31,244 bases of DNA from Ktedonobacteraceae bacterium. GTDB taxonomy: Bacteria; Chloroflexota; Ktedonobacteria; Ktedonobacterales; Ktedonobacteraceae. Every line of letters starts with the position of its first letter. Positions within the stretch are counted from its first letter, which is position 1. Below, one piece after another: positions 9,026-16,786 of the stretch. The position numbers were made by a program, and so were the translations under genes. The notes under the pieces were generated by a model. That model was given only the letters and a program-made list of their open reading frames with translations, was not told the DNA's origin and did not search any database. The stretch spans positions 1 to 31,244 of the forward strand of contig JADBKA010000028.1 in assembly GCA_014896635.1 (NCBI GenBank), in the 5' to 3' direction.

Positions 9026-9724
9026 ATGTCAGCAAACGAGCATACACGAGCATTCAGAGTTGGCGTGGCCGGACCGGTCGGCAGCGGCAAAACCGCCCTG
9101 GTTGATAGCTTGAGCCGGCGTCTCTGGCCCACATACAGCCTGGCCGTCGTCACCAACGACATTTATACAAAAGAGGACGCCGAATTCTTACTGCGGCAGG
9201 GTACGCTGCCCCGCGAGCGCGTACGCGGCGTGGAAACGGGCGGCTGCCCCCATGCCGCCATCCGCGAGGACGCCTCGATGAACCTGGAAGCGATTACCGA
9301 CCTGGAAGAGAGCTTGCCGGGCCTGGAACTGATTTTTGTTGAAAGTGGCGGCGATAACCTGGCCGCCGCCTTCAGTCCCGAACTGGTCGATGTCTCGATC
9401 TATGTGATTGATGTGGCCGGCGGCGATAAGATTCCGCGCAAGGGCGGCCCCGGCATCACCCGCTCGGATCTGCTGGTCATCAACAAAATCGACCTGGCGC
9501 CCTACGTCGGCGCGTCTCTGGCGATCATGGAGCGCGATGCCCGCCTCAAACGCGGCACACTGCCCTTCGTCTTCACGAATCTCAAAGACGATACCGGTCT
9601 GGACGAGGTTCTTGCCTGGCTGGAGCAGCAGATCAAAATGCCACTCGCGCAGCGTCGCACGCTGATGCAGGCCCATTCGCCTCTCGTGGAGCATTCTCAT
9701 CATCACGAGCACCACTTCCACTAG
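9026..9724 (+). CDS. ureG: Urease accessory GTPase UreG
   Basis: SIMIBI-class GTPase that delivers nickel to apo-urease. The P-loop G-P-V-G-S-G-K-T lies at about residues 16-23. The metal-binding C74-P75-H76 motif sits in [17 protein letters not shown] at residues 153-156 is the guanine-specificity motif. The protein has 232 residues, a little longer than the usual ~205, because of a C-terminal tail rich in histidine ([11 protein letters not shown]). In other bacteria His-rich nickel-storage stretches are usually in UreE, HypB or the UreG N-terminus. With no ureE in the window the tail may replace its nickel-binding role; this is inference. It lies 18 bases after ureC and 20 bases before the DUF815 gene. 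Confidence 0.96.
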   Translation: MSANEHTRAFRVGVAGPVGSGKTALVDSLSRRLWPTYSLAVVTNDIYTKEDAEFLLRQGTLPRERVRGVETGGCPHAAIREDASMNLEAITDLEESLPGLELIFVESGGDNLAAAFSPELVDVSIYVIDVAGGDKIPRKGGPGITRSDLLVINKIDLAPYVGASLAIMERDARLKRGTLPFVFTNLKDDTGLDEVLAWLEQQIKMPLAQRRTLMQAHSPLVEHSHHHEHHFH

Positions 9725-9744
9725 ATAAGGAAACACTACCTGGT

Positions 9745-11109
9745 ATGCAATCAATAGCAATAGACGCAATCGAGAAACGAGTACGCGCGGCCCTGGGAGC
9801 CGCTCATGGCATTACCCTGCTGCGTGGCATCCTGCAAGACGAAACAGTGCAGACAGTCCACCACCTGCTGCGCGCTCTGGTGACACCGGCAGTCAGCGCC
9901 GAAATCATTGCCGAAGCGTACAGTCGCGCTTTTAATGCACTCGCCACCGCTGCCAACAACGAAGAAATGATTCATGGATTATCAGACGCATGGCAGGCTT
10001 ATCTACTGGCGCGCATTCTGGAAGATACAAACCCCTGGAGCGCCCAGGCTGAGAAAGTCGGCGCAGCAGGCATTTCAGATGCGATACGCGCTCAGGCAGA
10101 ACGCGACCTGCGCGCCCTGCGCCGACTCTTCGATCTGACAGCCCACGATCTGTGGAACCTGGTACATGAGATCGTCACAACGGAACAGCCCGAACTCGAC
10201 GATGCCTGGATACCCTGGCTCGACCTGACTCCCGCAGGCAGACAGCAGCGCCTCACCGCCCGCGATACGCTCGGCCAGCGCATGGCCGAAACTGACGACT
10301 GGACACGCCTGGTCGATTGCCTGAGCGAACACTGGTCCCATCATGGCACCGGCTTTTTTGCTCGTTATCATGTCCTGCGCTGGGAAGGTAGAAATGCGGG
10401 ACTCAAGGGTATCGCGCATCCCGACCCTATTCGACTCGAAAACCTGATAGGCTACGAGCGCGAACAGCATATCTTGAAAACCAACATTGAGCGATTCCTG
10501 CGCGGCCTGCCCGCTCACGATACCGTGCTCTACGGCGCGCCCGGCACAGGCAAATCCTCGACGGTCAAAGCTCTGGCGAACACCTACGCAGATCGTGGAC
10601 TGCGCCTGGTTGAGGTGCGCAAAGAGACAGTGCGTGACCTGGCCGCTATTGCCGCATTGCTGCGCGAGCGCGCGCCACGCTTCCTGCTCTTCATCGACGA
10701 TCTCTCTTTTGAGGATCACGAGACAGAGTACAAGGCCCTGAAGGTGCTGCTGGAAGGCGCTGCCGAAGCCCGGCCACACAATGTGCTGATCTATGCGACA
10801 ACCAATCGCCTCAATCTCATCCGTGAAAATTTCAGTGATCGCGGCAGCCCCGCCGACGATGTGAACTGGCGCGATACGATGGACGAGAAAAATTCGCTGA
10901 TAGCTCGCTTTGGCCTGCGCGTCACCTTTGCCACGCCCAACCAGGAGCGGTATTTGAAAATCGTCACGGAGATGGCCCGCCAGCGCGGCCTGGATCTGCC
11001 AGAAGACGAGTTGCGCGCCCGCGCGCTGGCCTGGGAACGCCAGCACAGCAACCGTTCAGGACGCACCGCCCGCCAGTTTATTGATGAGCTGGAAGCGCAA
11101 TGCTATTAA
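9745..11109 (+). CDS. AAA+ family ATPase, DUF815 type
   Basis: A 454-residue predicted cytosolic ATPase. The first ~230 residues are an all-helical, Ala-rich region without a recognised fold. The C-terminal half is a AAA+ domain with Walker A G-A-P-G-T-G-K-S-S at about residues 264-272, Walker B F-L-L-F-I-D-D-L at about 311-318, and a sensor-like Y-A-T-T-N-R. The E-N-F-S-D-R-G and A-R-F-G-L-R-V-T-F stretches are typical of the DUF815 family, whose function is not established. It starts 20 bases after ureG and has no visible promoter of its own, so it is probably co-transcribed with urease. Whether it acts in urease maturation is open. Confidence 0.8.
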   Translation: MQSIAIDAIEKRVRAALGAAHGITLLRGILQDETVQTVHHLLRALVTPAVSAEIIAEAYSRAFNALATAANNEEMIHGLSDAWQAYLLARILEDTNPWSAQAEKVGAAGISDAIRAQAERDLRALRRLFDLTAHDLWNLVHEIVTTEQPELDDAWIPWLDLTPAGRQQRLTARDTLGQRMAETDDWTRLVDCLSEHWSHHGTGFFARYHVLRWEGRNAGLKGIAHPDPIRLENLIGYEREQHILKTNIERFLRGLPAHDTVLYGAPGTGKSSTVKALANTYADRGLRLVEVRKETVRDLAAIAALLRERAPRFLLFIDDLSFEDHETEYKALKVLLEGAAEARPHNVLIYATTNRLNLIRENFSDRGSPADDVNWRDTMDEKNSLIARFGLRVTFATPNQERYLKIVTEMARQRGLDLPEDELRARALAWERQHSNRSGRTARQFIDELEAQCY

Positions 11110-11491
11110 AGAGACCAGGAACGTGATTCCCTTTCAAGGGATAGGCCTGAAACCTTGCTGGAATGATCCTGCTCTCTCAGTAGTGGACTTTGAGCCGAGA
11201 GACATGCCGTTGCGTGCAGCCCTACAGTTCGGCGGCTCGACTGACTGTGATCATGCCTTACAGGAGACGATCCAGGATCGTCATTTGTTTCAGTTTGCGA
11301 GAGTTCAATGTCAATCGTTTTTCATACTGACATTTTCATTGAACGCTTATTCCCTGACAATATCACTGATCCGCCACACAGTCGAATCAAAGCTTGACAA
11401 AAATATTTTTAATTCTTTATCCTATTCTATAGGATGGACTTGATTGATCTTTCCAACTATAGATACATCTACTGTCCTGGAGAAGTAAATT
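11110..11491 (+). other. Intergenic region after the DUF815 ATPase gene, no gene recognised
   Basis: The first half (11110-11300) has several short inverted repeats. They include a perfect one at 11266-11282 (GACGATCC and GGATCGTC around one central A), followed by a T-rich stretch, which could be a weak terminator for the urease operon. From about 11300 the DNA turns AT-rich and leads into the promoter of the MFS remnant. A short open frame here (to 11443) shows no family resemblance and no ribosome site and is not called. Confidence 0.5.
11394..11435 (+). promoter_or_regulatory. Promoter with overlapping palindromic operator
   Basis: A perfect -35 TTGACA at 11394-11399 and a -10-like TATCCT at 11418-11423 are 18 bases apart. 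A perfect inverted repeat, ATCCTAT at 11419-11425 and ATAGGAT at 11429-11435 with a 3-base centre, overlaps the -10. This is the expected layout for a promoter repressed by a dimeric regulator such as a MarR, TetR or PadR protein. It drives the broken MFS gene downstream. Confidence 0.6.
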
Positions 11492-11818
11492 ATGACAGAA
11501 GATGTCGCTAGAGGATAAGAAACTGCCCTGAAAGAGGATAAGCATAAATTCCAACTCTTTCTAATCATTTGGGGAGGCCAATTAGTTTCACTCATTGGCT
11601 CTAGTATGACTACTTTTAGTTTAAGTGTCTGGATTTATGATCAAACACATGCTGCACTACCGTTTGCTACAACTCTGTTCTACAGCTTTATTGGTACTCT
11701 AGTAGGTACGGGATCGGGGCGTGGGACTGGTTTACTATTTTTACTCTCTGGATCATTACTGATATTTATTAGCGTAATAGCTTCTTTTACACCAACCATC
11801 AGAAGCATAAGCCAATGA
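11492..11818 (+). pseudogene. MFS efflux transporter remnant with internal deletion
   Basis: The ATG at 11492, preceded by TGGAGAAG, opens a frame that meets a TAA at 11516-11518 and then continues in the same frame to 11818. The downstream translation has the N-terminus of a drug-efflux MFS permease (KFQLFLIIWGGQLVSLIGSS, V-W-I-Y-D-Q-T). This is joined directly to what reads like the final membrane helix of the same family (G-S-G-R-G-T-G-L-L-F-L-L-S-G). Only about 100 of the expected ~400 or more residues remain, so a large internal deletion has removed most helices. The segment is clearly more AT-rich than its neighbours, which suggests acquisition by transfer. It converges on the M20 peptidase gene. 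Confidence 0.7.
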
Positions 11819-11864
11819 TGAGGTTTAGACATTTTAGCATAAGAATAATCGTTGAATTGCTCTG

Positions 11865-13022
11865 TTAAAGTATAGCAGCGCCATTTGCGATCAGCGCGCA
11901 GGTCTCGATACACAGGCGCAGCAGTTGTGCCAGACCGGCAGGAATAGACGGGATCGCCAGCCATTCTTCAACAGTATGCGCGCGCTCGGTGCGGGTCACG
12001 CCAACACAAACCGCAGGGATGCCGAGGCTGAGAGGAATGTTGGCATCGGTACTGGAAGCGGTAAATTCTGGCTCATAGCCAACCCATCTCAGAGAACGAA
12101 CGGCCAGACGTACCAGAGGATTATCCTGCGCGCATCTGCCAGCGGGCCGTTCGCCCAGCACCTCGATGTTCGTCTGCAAACCCGGTCCAGCTTCGCGTTC
12201 AACGATCTGTCTCACCTGCTCCGCCAGTCGCTCCAACGTCGCCACATCGACCGAGCGCATATCAATCAGCGCCGTCGCTTGAGGCGCGATAGTATTGATC
12301 GAGGTCCCGCCCTCGATCATGCCAACGTTATACGTCGTCCTGGGTTGGCGCGGCACCTCAAGCGCCGCGATAGCCGCGATGATACGTCCCAGGCCATGAA
12401 TCGCACTGGGCGTGCCGAACGAGCCAAAGGAGTGTCCGCCCGGTCCCCGCACCGTCACACGCCAGCGTTTTGAGCCAACAGCCGTATTGACGATATAGCC
12501 GATGCGACCATCAATGGCAATGACCGCTCCCAGGTCGTGCCGATAGCGTTCGACTGCGGCCCGCGCTCCTCGCAAATTGCCCAGTCCCTCTTCCCCGACA
12601 TTGGCAACAACAACAATATCTGCGCCGGTTTCTATCCCAAGCTTATCGAGTATTTCAAGTAGTATGATCATAGCAGCGACGCTCAGACTATTATCGCCGA
12701 TGCCTGGACCGCGCAGCACATCGCCATCCCGCTCGATCCTGAGCGGCGTGTCAGCCGGGAAAACCGTATCGGTATGAGCAAGCAGCATCAAGACTGGTCT
12801 TTCGTTGTGCTGGCCTCGCCGCACATAGACATTGCTGATTTCATCAATCTCTGGCTCATAGTTTCGTTCTCTCAAAAGAGATGCCACCAGTGCAGCTCGC
12901 TGCTGCTCCTGCCCGGTCGGAGCAGGGACTGCGCAGATACGCTGCGCCAGCTCGACTACCGGTTCTTTGTAGGCAAAAGCAATCTGCTGCAACCGATCCA
13001 GCTCGGAGGGTGTAAGAGACAT
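11865..13022 (-). CDS. M20 family metallopeptidase
   Basis: A 385-residue zinc-dependent peptidase or deacylase of the M20/M25/M40 family, probably cytosolic. The first metal motif is L-L-A-H-T-D-T-V-F (His and catalytic Asp). The bridging Asp is in G-P-G-I-G-D-N-S, and the catalytic Glu pair in V-A-N-V-G-E-E-G-L-G. The dimerisation domain begins around G-P-G-G-H-S-F-G-S-F-G. The last metal His is in E-R-A-H-T-V-E-E-W. The family includes tripeptidase T-like and carboxypeptidase-like enzymes, and the substrate cannot be fixed. An AAAGG lies upstream of the ATG. htpG upstream ends in its own terminator, so this gene is probably transcribed separately. Confidence 0.9.
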   Translation of the reverse strand: MSLTPSELDRLQQIAFAYKEPVVELAQRICAVPAPTGQEQQRAALVASLLRERNYEPEIDEISNVYVRRGQHNERPVLMLLAHTDTVFPADTPLRIERDGDVLRGPGIGDNSLSVAAMIILLEILDKLGIETGADIVVVANVGEEGLGNLRGARAAVERYRHDLGAVIAIDGRIGYIVNTAVGSKRWRVTVRGPGGHSFGSFGTPSAIHGLGRIIAAIAALEVPRQPRTTYNVGMIEGGTSINTIAPQATALIDMRSVDVATLERLAEQVRQIVEREAGPGLQTNIEVLGERPAGRCAQDNPLVRLAVRSLRWVGYEPEFTASSTDANIPLSLGIPAVCVGVTRTERAHTVEEWLAIPSIPAGLAQLLRLCIETCALIANGAAIL

Positions 13023-13100
13023 AGAGTTGGCCTTTCAGACAGAACACGCATGAAATATGATTGGTCGTCGTAGTAATACCATAGTACAACATCAATGAGC

Positions 13101-13150
13101 AAAAAGGACACCGGGGACAGGAGTGTTTGCATCCTTTGCCCCCGGTGTCC
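13101..13150 (-). terminator. Rho-independent terminator of htpG
   Basis: A perfect 11-base stem (13106-13116 with 13140-13150) read on the minus strand is followed directly by five T (plus-strand A at 13101-13105). It begins 28 bases after the htpG stop codon. The loop is long (23 bases), but stem and T-run are strong. Confidence 0.75.
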
Positions 13151-13177
13151 CTGGAATACTGCCGGACGGAGCCAACC

Positions 13178-15058
13178 TTACAGCTGTGCCAGCAGGTTAT
13201 TGAGCCGGTTGACAAAGCCCGCCGGGTCGCTCAGTTGCTCGCCGCTGCTGAGCACCGACTGCTCAAAGAGCACATTGGCCCAGTCTGCAAAACGCTGCTC
13301 GTTCCGCTCATTTTTCATACGGGCAATGACCGGATGCTGCGGATTGATCTCCAGAATCGGCTTGAAATCAGGGATGCGCTGACCTGCGGCTTGCAGCAAG
13401 CGCCGCAGACTGGGGTCCATACCGTACTCATCAACGACAAGACAGGCAGGAGAAGTCGTCAGGCGCGAGGTTGTGCGCACGTCCTTCACTTTCTCACCCA
13501 GTGTTGTTTTGATACGTGCTAGCAGATCTTTCGCTTCATCGGCTGACTTTTGATACTCCTCTTTCTCCTTTGCATCTTCCAGCTTATCCAGCTCGATCTC
13601 ACCTTTAGAAACCGACTGGAGTTGCTTCCCCTTGTATTCACGCAGCTCGGTGCTTACAAAATGATCAATGGGATCGGAGAGCAGCAACACTTCGATGCCT
13701 TTGCGCTTGAAGATCTCCAGCAGAGGACTATCCTTCGCTGCGGCATAGCTATCGGCGATCAGGTAGTAAATTTTTTCCTGACCCTCTTTCATGCGTGAGA
13801 TATAGGTTTCAAGCGAAACGTCCTGCTTCTCGCCCTCAGAGGCAGTCGTGGCGAAGCGCAGGAGCGAGGCGAGCGTCTCACGGTTGGCGTGATCCTCGAT
13901 CAGGCCCTCTTTGAGCACGCGGCCAAACTCCTTCCAGGCAGTGGCATACTTCTCTGGCTCCTTGTTCGCCATATCGGTGAGCAGGCCAAGCACCTTGCGC
14001 GTCGCGGTCGAGCGGATGGTGTCGATCAGCCGGTTATGCTGCAACATCTCGCGCGAGATGTTGAGGGGCAGGTCGTTGGAGTCGATGATGCCACGCACAA
14101 AGCGCAGGTAGCGCGGGATCAGCTTTTCAGCGTCATCCATGATAAAGACGCGATTCACGTAGAGTTTCACGCCGTGATGCTGCTCGCGTGTCCACAGGTC
14201 AAACGGCGCCTGTGCGGGAATGTAGAGCAGCAGCGTGTACTCGTGCGTGCCTTCCATGCGGCTATGGACATAGGCCAGCGGATCAGAGAAATCGTGTGCG
14301 ATGTGTTTGTAAAACTCTTTATATTCCTGTTCACTAATTTCGCTTCTTGAACGTGTCCAGAGAGCAGAGGCGCGGTTGACCACCTCATCCTGATCTTTTT
14401 TGCTCTCATCCTCACTCTTCATCACAATGGGCAGCGAGATATGGTCGGAGTATTTGCGGATAATACTGCGCAACTGATAGCCGCTGAGCAAATTATCCTC
14501 GCCTTCACGCAGGTGCAGCACGACTTCTGTCCCGCGCCCCGGCTTCTCGATGTTCTCTATCGTGTATTCGCCCTGCCCGCTGGATTCCCAGCGCACACCC
14601 TCAGTCGCCGGCAACCCGGCTTTGCGTGAGGTCAGCGTGACTCTCTCGGCGACGACAAAGGCAGAATAGAATCCGACGCCGAACTGGCCGATCAGGTTCG
14701 CATCCTTCTTCTGATCGCCGGTCAGCGATTGCAGGAATTCGCGCGTCCCGGACCTGGCAATCGTGCCGATATGCGTGACCACCTCTTCACGGCTCATGCC
14801 GATGCCGTTGTCAGAAACGGTAATCGTGCGCGCCGCTTTATCATACGCGACGCGAATCTTGAAATCGGTATCACGTTCATACAGAGACGAATCAGATAAT
14901 GCCGCAAAACGCAGACGATCTATGGCATCCGAAGCATTGGAAATCAGCTCACGTAAAAATATTTCTTTATTACTATAGAGCGAATGAATCATCAGATCAA
15001 GCAGTTGCTTCACCTCTGCTTGAAATCCGAGCGTCTCTCTATGTGTCTCCGTTGTCAT
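13178..15058 (-). CDS. htpG: Molecular chaperone HtpG (Hsp90)
   Basis: Bacterial Hsp90, an ATP-dependent cytosolic chaperone, 626 residues, a full-length protein. The N-terminal GHKL ATPase domain shows H-S-L-Y-S-N-K-E-I-F-L-R-E-L-I-S-N-A-S-D-A (Glu and Asn for ATP hydrolysis and Mg binding), D-N-G-I-G-M, and the lid and G-Q-F-G-V-G-F-Y-S-A-F motifs. The middle domain has R-G-I-I-D-S-N-D-L-P-L-N-I-S-R-E-M-L-Q with the catalytic-loop Arg. The C-terminal dimerisation domain runs to the end. A GGAGG ribosome site (minus strand) precedes the ATG. The gene ends in a clear terminator. No CIRCE element was seen upstream; instead there is a pair of 9-base direct repeats (see separate entry). Confidence 0.97.
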   Translation of the reverse strand: MTTETHRETLGFQAEVKQLLDLMIHSLYSNKEIFLRELISNASDAIDRLRFAALSDSSLYERDTDFKIRVAYDKAARTITVSDNGIGMSREEVVTHIGTIARSGTREFLQSLTGDQKKDANLIGQFGVGFYSAFVVAERVTLTSRKAGLPATEGVRWESSGQGEYTIENIEKPGRGTEVVLHLREGEDNLLSGYQLRSIIRKYSDHISLPIVMKSEDESKKDQDEVVNRASALWTRSRSEISEQEYKEFYKHIAHDFSDPLAYVHSRMEGTHEYTLLLYIPAQAPFDLWTREQHHGVKLYVNRVFIMDDAEKLIPRYLRFVRGIIDSNDLPLNISREMLQHNRLIDTIRSTATRKVLGLLTDMANKEPEKYATAWKEFGRVLKEGLIEDHANRETLASLLRFATTASEGEKQDVSLETYISRMKEGQEKIYYLIADSYAAAKDSPLLEIFKRKGIEVLLLSDPIDHFVSTELREYKGKQLQSVSKGEIELDKLEDAKEKEEYQKSADEAKDLLARIKTTLGEKVKDVRTTSRLTTSPACLVVDEYGMDPSLRRLLQAAGQRIPDFKPILEINPQHPVIARMKNERNEQRFADWANVLFEQSVLSSGEQLSDPAGFVNRLNNLLAQL

Positions 15059-15145
15059 AAAAAAACCTCCAATGCAGTCAGCATGTATCTACCTATCCGA
15101 GCTTTGCAATACTATATCTCACATTCTATTAGAGAGACGCAGGAT

Positions 15146-15165
15146 AAGTGTTAGAGAAGTGTTAG
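15146..15165. promoter_or_regulatory. Tandem 9-base direct repeats between htpG and the aldo/keto reductase
   Basis: AAGTGTTAG occurs at 15146-15154 and again at 15157-15165, an 11-base period. Repeats phased by one helical turn are typical of sites for OmpR/PhoB-type response regulators or other tandem-binding activators. The site lies 90-110 bases upstream of htpG and also upstream of the reductase promoter, so either gene could be the target. Confidence 0.4.
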
Positions 15166-15178
15166 AATCTGTGAGACC

Positions 15179-15214
15179 TTGACATCTGCCACATCTGGAT
15201 TTTCTAATAGAAAA
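15179..15214 (+). promoter_or_regulatory. Promoter and palindrome before the aldo/keto reductase
   Basis: The -35 TTGACA (15179-15184) and -10 TCTAAT (15203-15208) are separated by 18 bases. A perfect palindrome, TTTTCTA and TAGAAAA around a central A (15200-15214), covers the -10 and could be a repressor site. A similar but imperfect TTCTATTAGA occurs at about 15124-15133, on the htpG side. Confidence 0.55.
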
Positions 15215-15255
15215 ATCACTACTATCATCGTTTGATAGAGACAAAGGAGAGAGAT

Positions 15256-16116
15256 ATGGCTATTCCTACCCTTCCATTTGGTCGTAGCGGACATATGAGT
15301 ACCCGCACCATTTTTGGCGCGGCTGCGCTTGCTCACGTGTCACAGGCAGATGCCGACCACACACTGGAAGTTTTGCTTAAATACGGCGTCAACCACATTG
15401 ATGTAGCAGCAAGCTATGGAGAGGCAGAACTGCGCATCGCTCCCTGGCTGACCCGATATCGCTCACATTTTTTCCTGGCAACGAAAACTGGCCAGCGCAC
15501 CGCCAGCGCAGCAATGGAAGAGCTACAGCGATCGCTGGAGCGCATGCGCGTCGATCACGTGGACCTGTGGCAGCTCCATAACCTGGTCGATCCCATTGAA
15601 TGGGATACGGCCCTCAGTCCAGGGGGCGCCATCGACGCCGCCGTCGAAGCCAGAAAGCAGGGACTGGTTCGCTTTATCGGCGTGACAGGACACGGCCTCC
15701 AGATCGCGGCCACTCACCGGCGCAGCCTCGAACGCTTCGACTTCGATTCAGTCCTGCTGCCCTATAACTACATCACGATGCAAAATCCGTACTACGCCGA
15801 ACATTTTAATGCGCTCTACCAGACATGCCAGCAGCGCAATGTGGCAATGCAGACTATCAAATCCATTGCCTACAAGCACTGGATGGGCCAGCCTCATACT
15901 ACTACCACCTGGTATGAGCCTCTGACTGATCAGCACGATATTGACCTGGCAGTCCACTGGGTTCTCAGCCGCCCAGGCATCTTCCTCGACACAGCTAGCG
16001 ATATCAGCTTGCTTCCCAGGGTGCTCGATGCAGCCAGTCGCTTTCAGCAGGGACCTGCCGATGCGGAAATGCAGGCAATGGTTGAACGGCTGCATATCCA
16101 GCCACTCTTTGTCTGA
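15256..16116 (+). CDS. Aldo/keto reductase family protein
   Basis: A 286-residue NAD(P)H-dependent oxidoreductase of the aldo/keto reductase superfamily with a TIM-barrel fold. ATG 15256 is chosen over the upstream TTG because AAAGGAGAG (15243-15251) lies just before it. The catalytic tetrad can be read: Asp in H-I-D-V-A-A, Tyr in A-S-Y-G, Lys in L-A-T-K-T-G, His in L-W-Q-L-H-N-L. It is shorter than typical ~320-residue members and lacks the iron-sulfur C-terminal extension of one subgroup. Substrate unknown. It has its own promoter and is divergent from htpG, so stress-linked expression is possible. Confidence 0.87.
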   Translation: MAIPTLPFGRSGHMSTRTIFGAAALAHVSQADADHTLEVLLKYGVNHIDVAASYGEAELRIAPWLTRYRSHFFLATKTGQRTASAAMEELQRSLERMRVDHVDLWQLHNLVDPIEWDTALSPGGAIDAAVEARKQGLVRFIGVTGHGLQIAATHRRSLERFDFDSVLLPYNYITMQNPYYAEHFNALYQTCQQRNVAMQTIKSIAYKHWMGQPHTTTTWYEPLTDQHDIDLAVHWVLSRPGIFLDTASDISLLPRVLDAASRFQQGPADAEMQAMVERLHIQPLFV

Positions 16117-16582
16117 AGACCTCCAAACGGGATATATGGCAGGAGATAGTACCATTTTACCAGTTGCCAATACATTTGGAAAGCGAGAAATTTTTCCAGC
16201 AACCTTCGTACAGGTAGGAACGTAGTAGTATTTGTACGTAAGAAGTCCGCAAAGACGCACCAGGCAGGCAGCTATAAACGGTAAATCGAACAGCAAAAAT
16301 GCTCGATTTATCACAAAGTGCATGCCTTTCTGAGGAAACAATCCGTCTGAGGATACTCAAAGTTCGAGGACGTTGAAAGAAAGTTTGGGATTACTAATCT
16401 ACATTGATGCTTTACGAACTTCTTACAATATTGTACAATGCACACACAAAGTTTTCTTGTGTATTCCTCCAGGCATCAGTTGCTGTCGCCAGTGACTGAT
16501 GCCCGACACTATACAGAGGCAGGAATAACCCGTCCTATTGTAGTAATTTTAGGATTCAGAGAAGGGAGTTTAGTGAAAGCAA
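16117..16582 (+). other. Non-coding region with a promoter and a structured leader
   Basis: No protein gene is supported in these 466 bases. An imperfectly closed stem pairs TAAATCGA (16282-16289) with TCGATTTA (16313-16320). A promoter is at 16411-16439. A 9-base hairpin, GGCATCAGT (16472-16480) with ACTGATGCC (16495-16503), falls in the transcribed leader of the HTH gene. A five-codon frame starting at GTG 16573 right after GAAGGGAG ends across the HTH start codon and may couple translation. Confidence 0.5.
16411..16439 (+). promoter_or_regulatory. Promoter of the HTH gene
   Basis: TTTACG at 16411-16416 and TACAAT at 16434-16439 are separated by 17 bases. The spacer contains the palindrome ACAATATTGT (16425-16434). 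Transcription would start near 16446 and give a leader of about 137 bases before the HTH gene. Confidence 0.5.
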
Positions 16583-16786
16583 ATGAGTGAACTCTTGACC
16601 GTCTCGGAAGTTGCACGTATCTTGCGTGTCGATGACACAACTGTCAGGCGCTGGGTTAAACAGGGCGCCCTTGAAGCGGTGGTACTGCCGCACGTCAATG
16701 AGCGGCAGGCTTATCGTATCAAGCGCGAAACGCTTGATCGGGTGCTCGGCACGAGTAGCCAGCAGGCTGAAGCATCGGCGCAGTAA
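16583..16786 (+). CDS. Small helix-turn-helix (excisionase/MerR-type) DNA-binding protein
   Basis: A 67-residue protein made almost only of a winged helix-turn-helix of the excisionase/MerR type. L-T-V-S-E-V-A-R-I-L-R-V-D-D-T-T-V-R-R-W-V-K-Q-G covers residues 5-28, followed by a wing and Y-R-I-K-R-E-T-L-D-R. Such proteins act as recombination directionality factors or as small regulators. No integrase or phage gene is adjacent, so a regulator role is more likely here. The nearest ribosome site, GAAGGGAG at 16561-16568, is 14 bases from the ATG and better placed for a tiny frame starting at GTG 16573. The gene stands alone behind its own promoter and leader. Confidence 0.82.
   Translation: MSELLTVSEVARILRVDDTTVRRWVKQGALEAVVLPHVNERQAYRIKRETLDRVLGTSSQQAEASAQ

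Noticed and set aside
10075..11046. A 323-residue minus-strand frame opposite the DUF815 gene
   Set aside because: The plus-strand frame has clear Walker motifs; the opposite frame has no recognisable motif.
11116..11300. tRNA or known small RNA in the intergenic region
   Set aside because: No T-loop, anticodon arm or CCA-type acceptor arrangement could be built; only short hairpins.
11081..11443. A 120-residue plus-strand frame after the DUF815 gene
   Set aside because: It starts inside the previous gene, has no ribosome site, and changes base composition midway; no similarity recognised.
15059..15255. CIRCE heat-shock element upstream of htpG
   Set aside because: The TTAGCACTC-N9-GAGTGCTAA pattern is not present on either strand.
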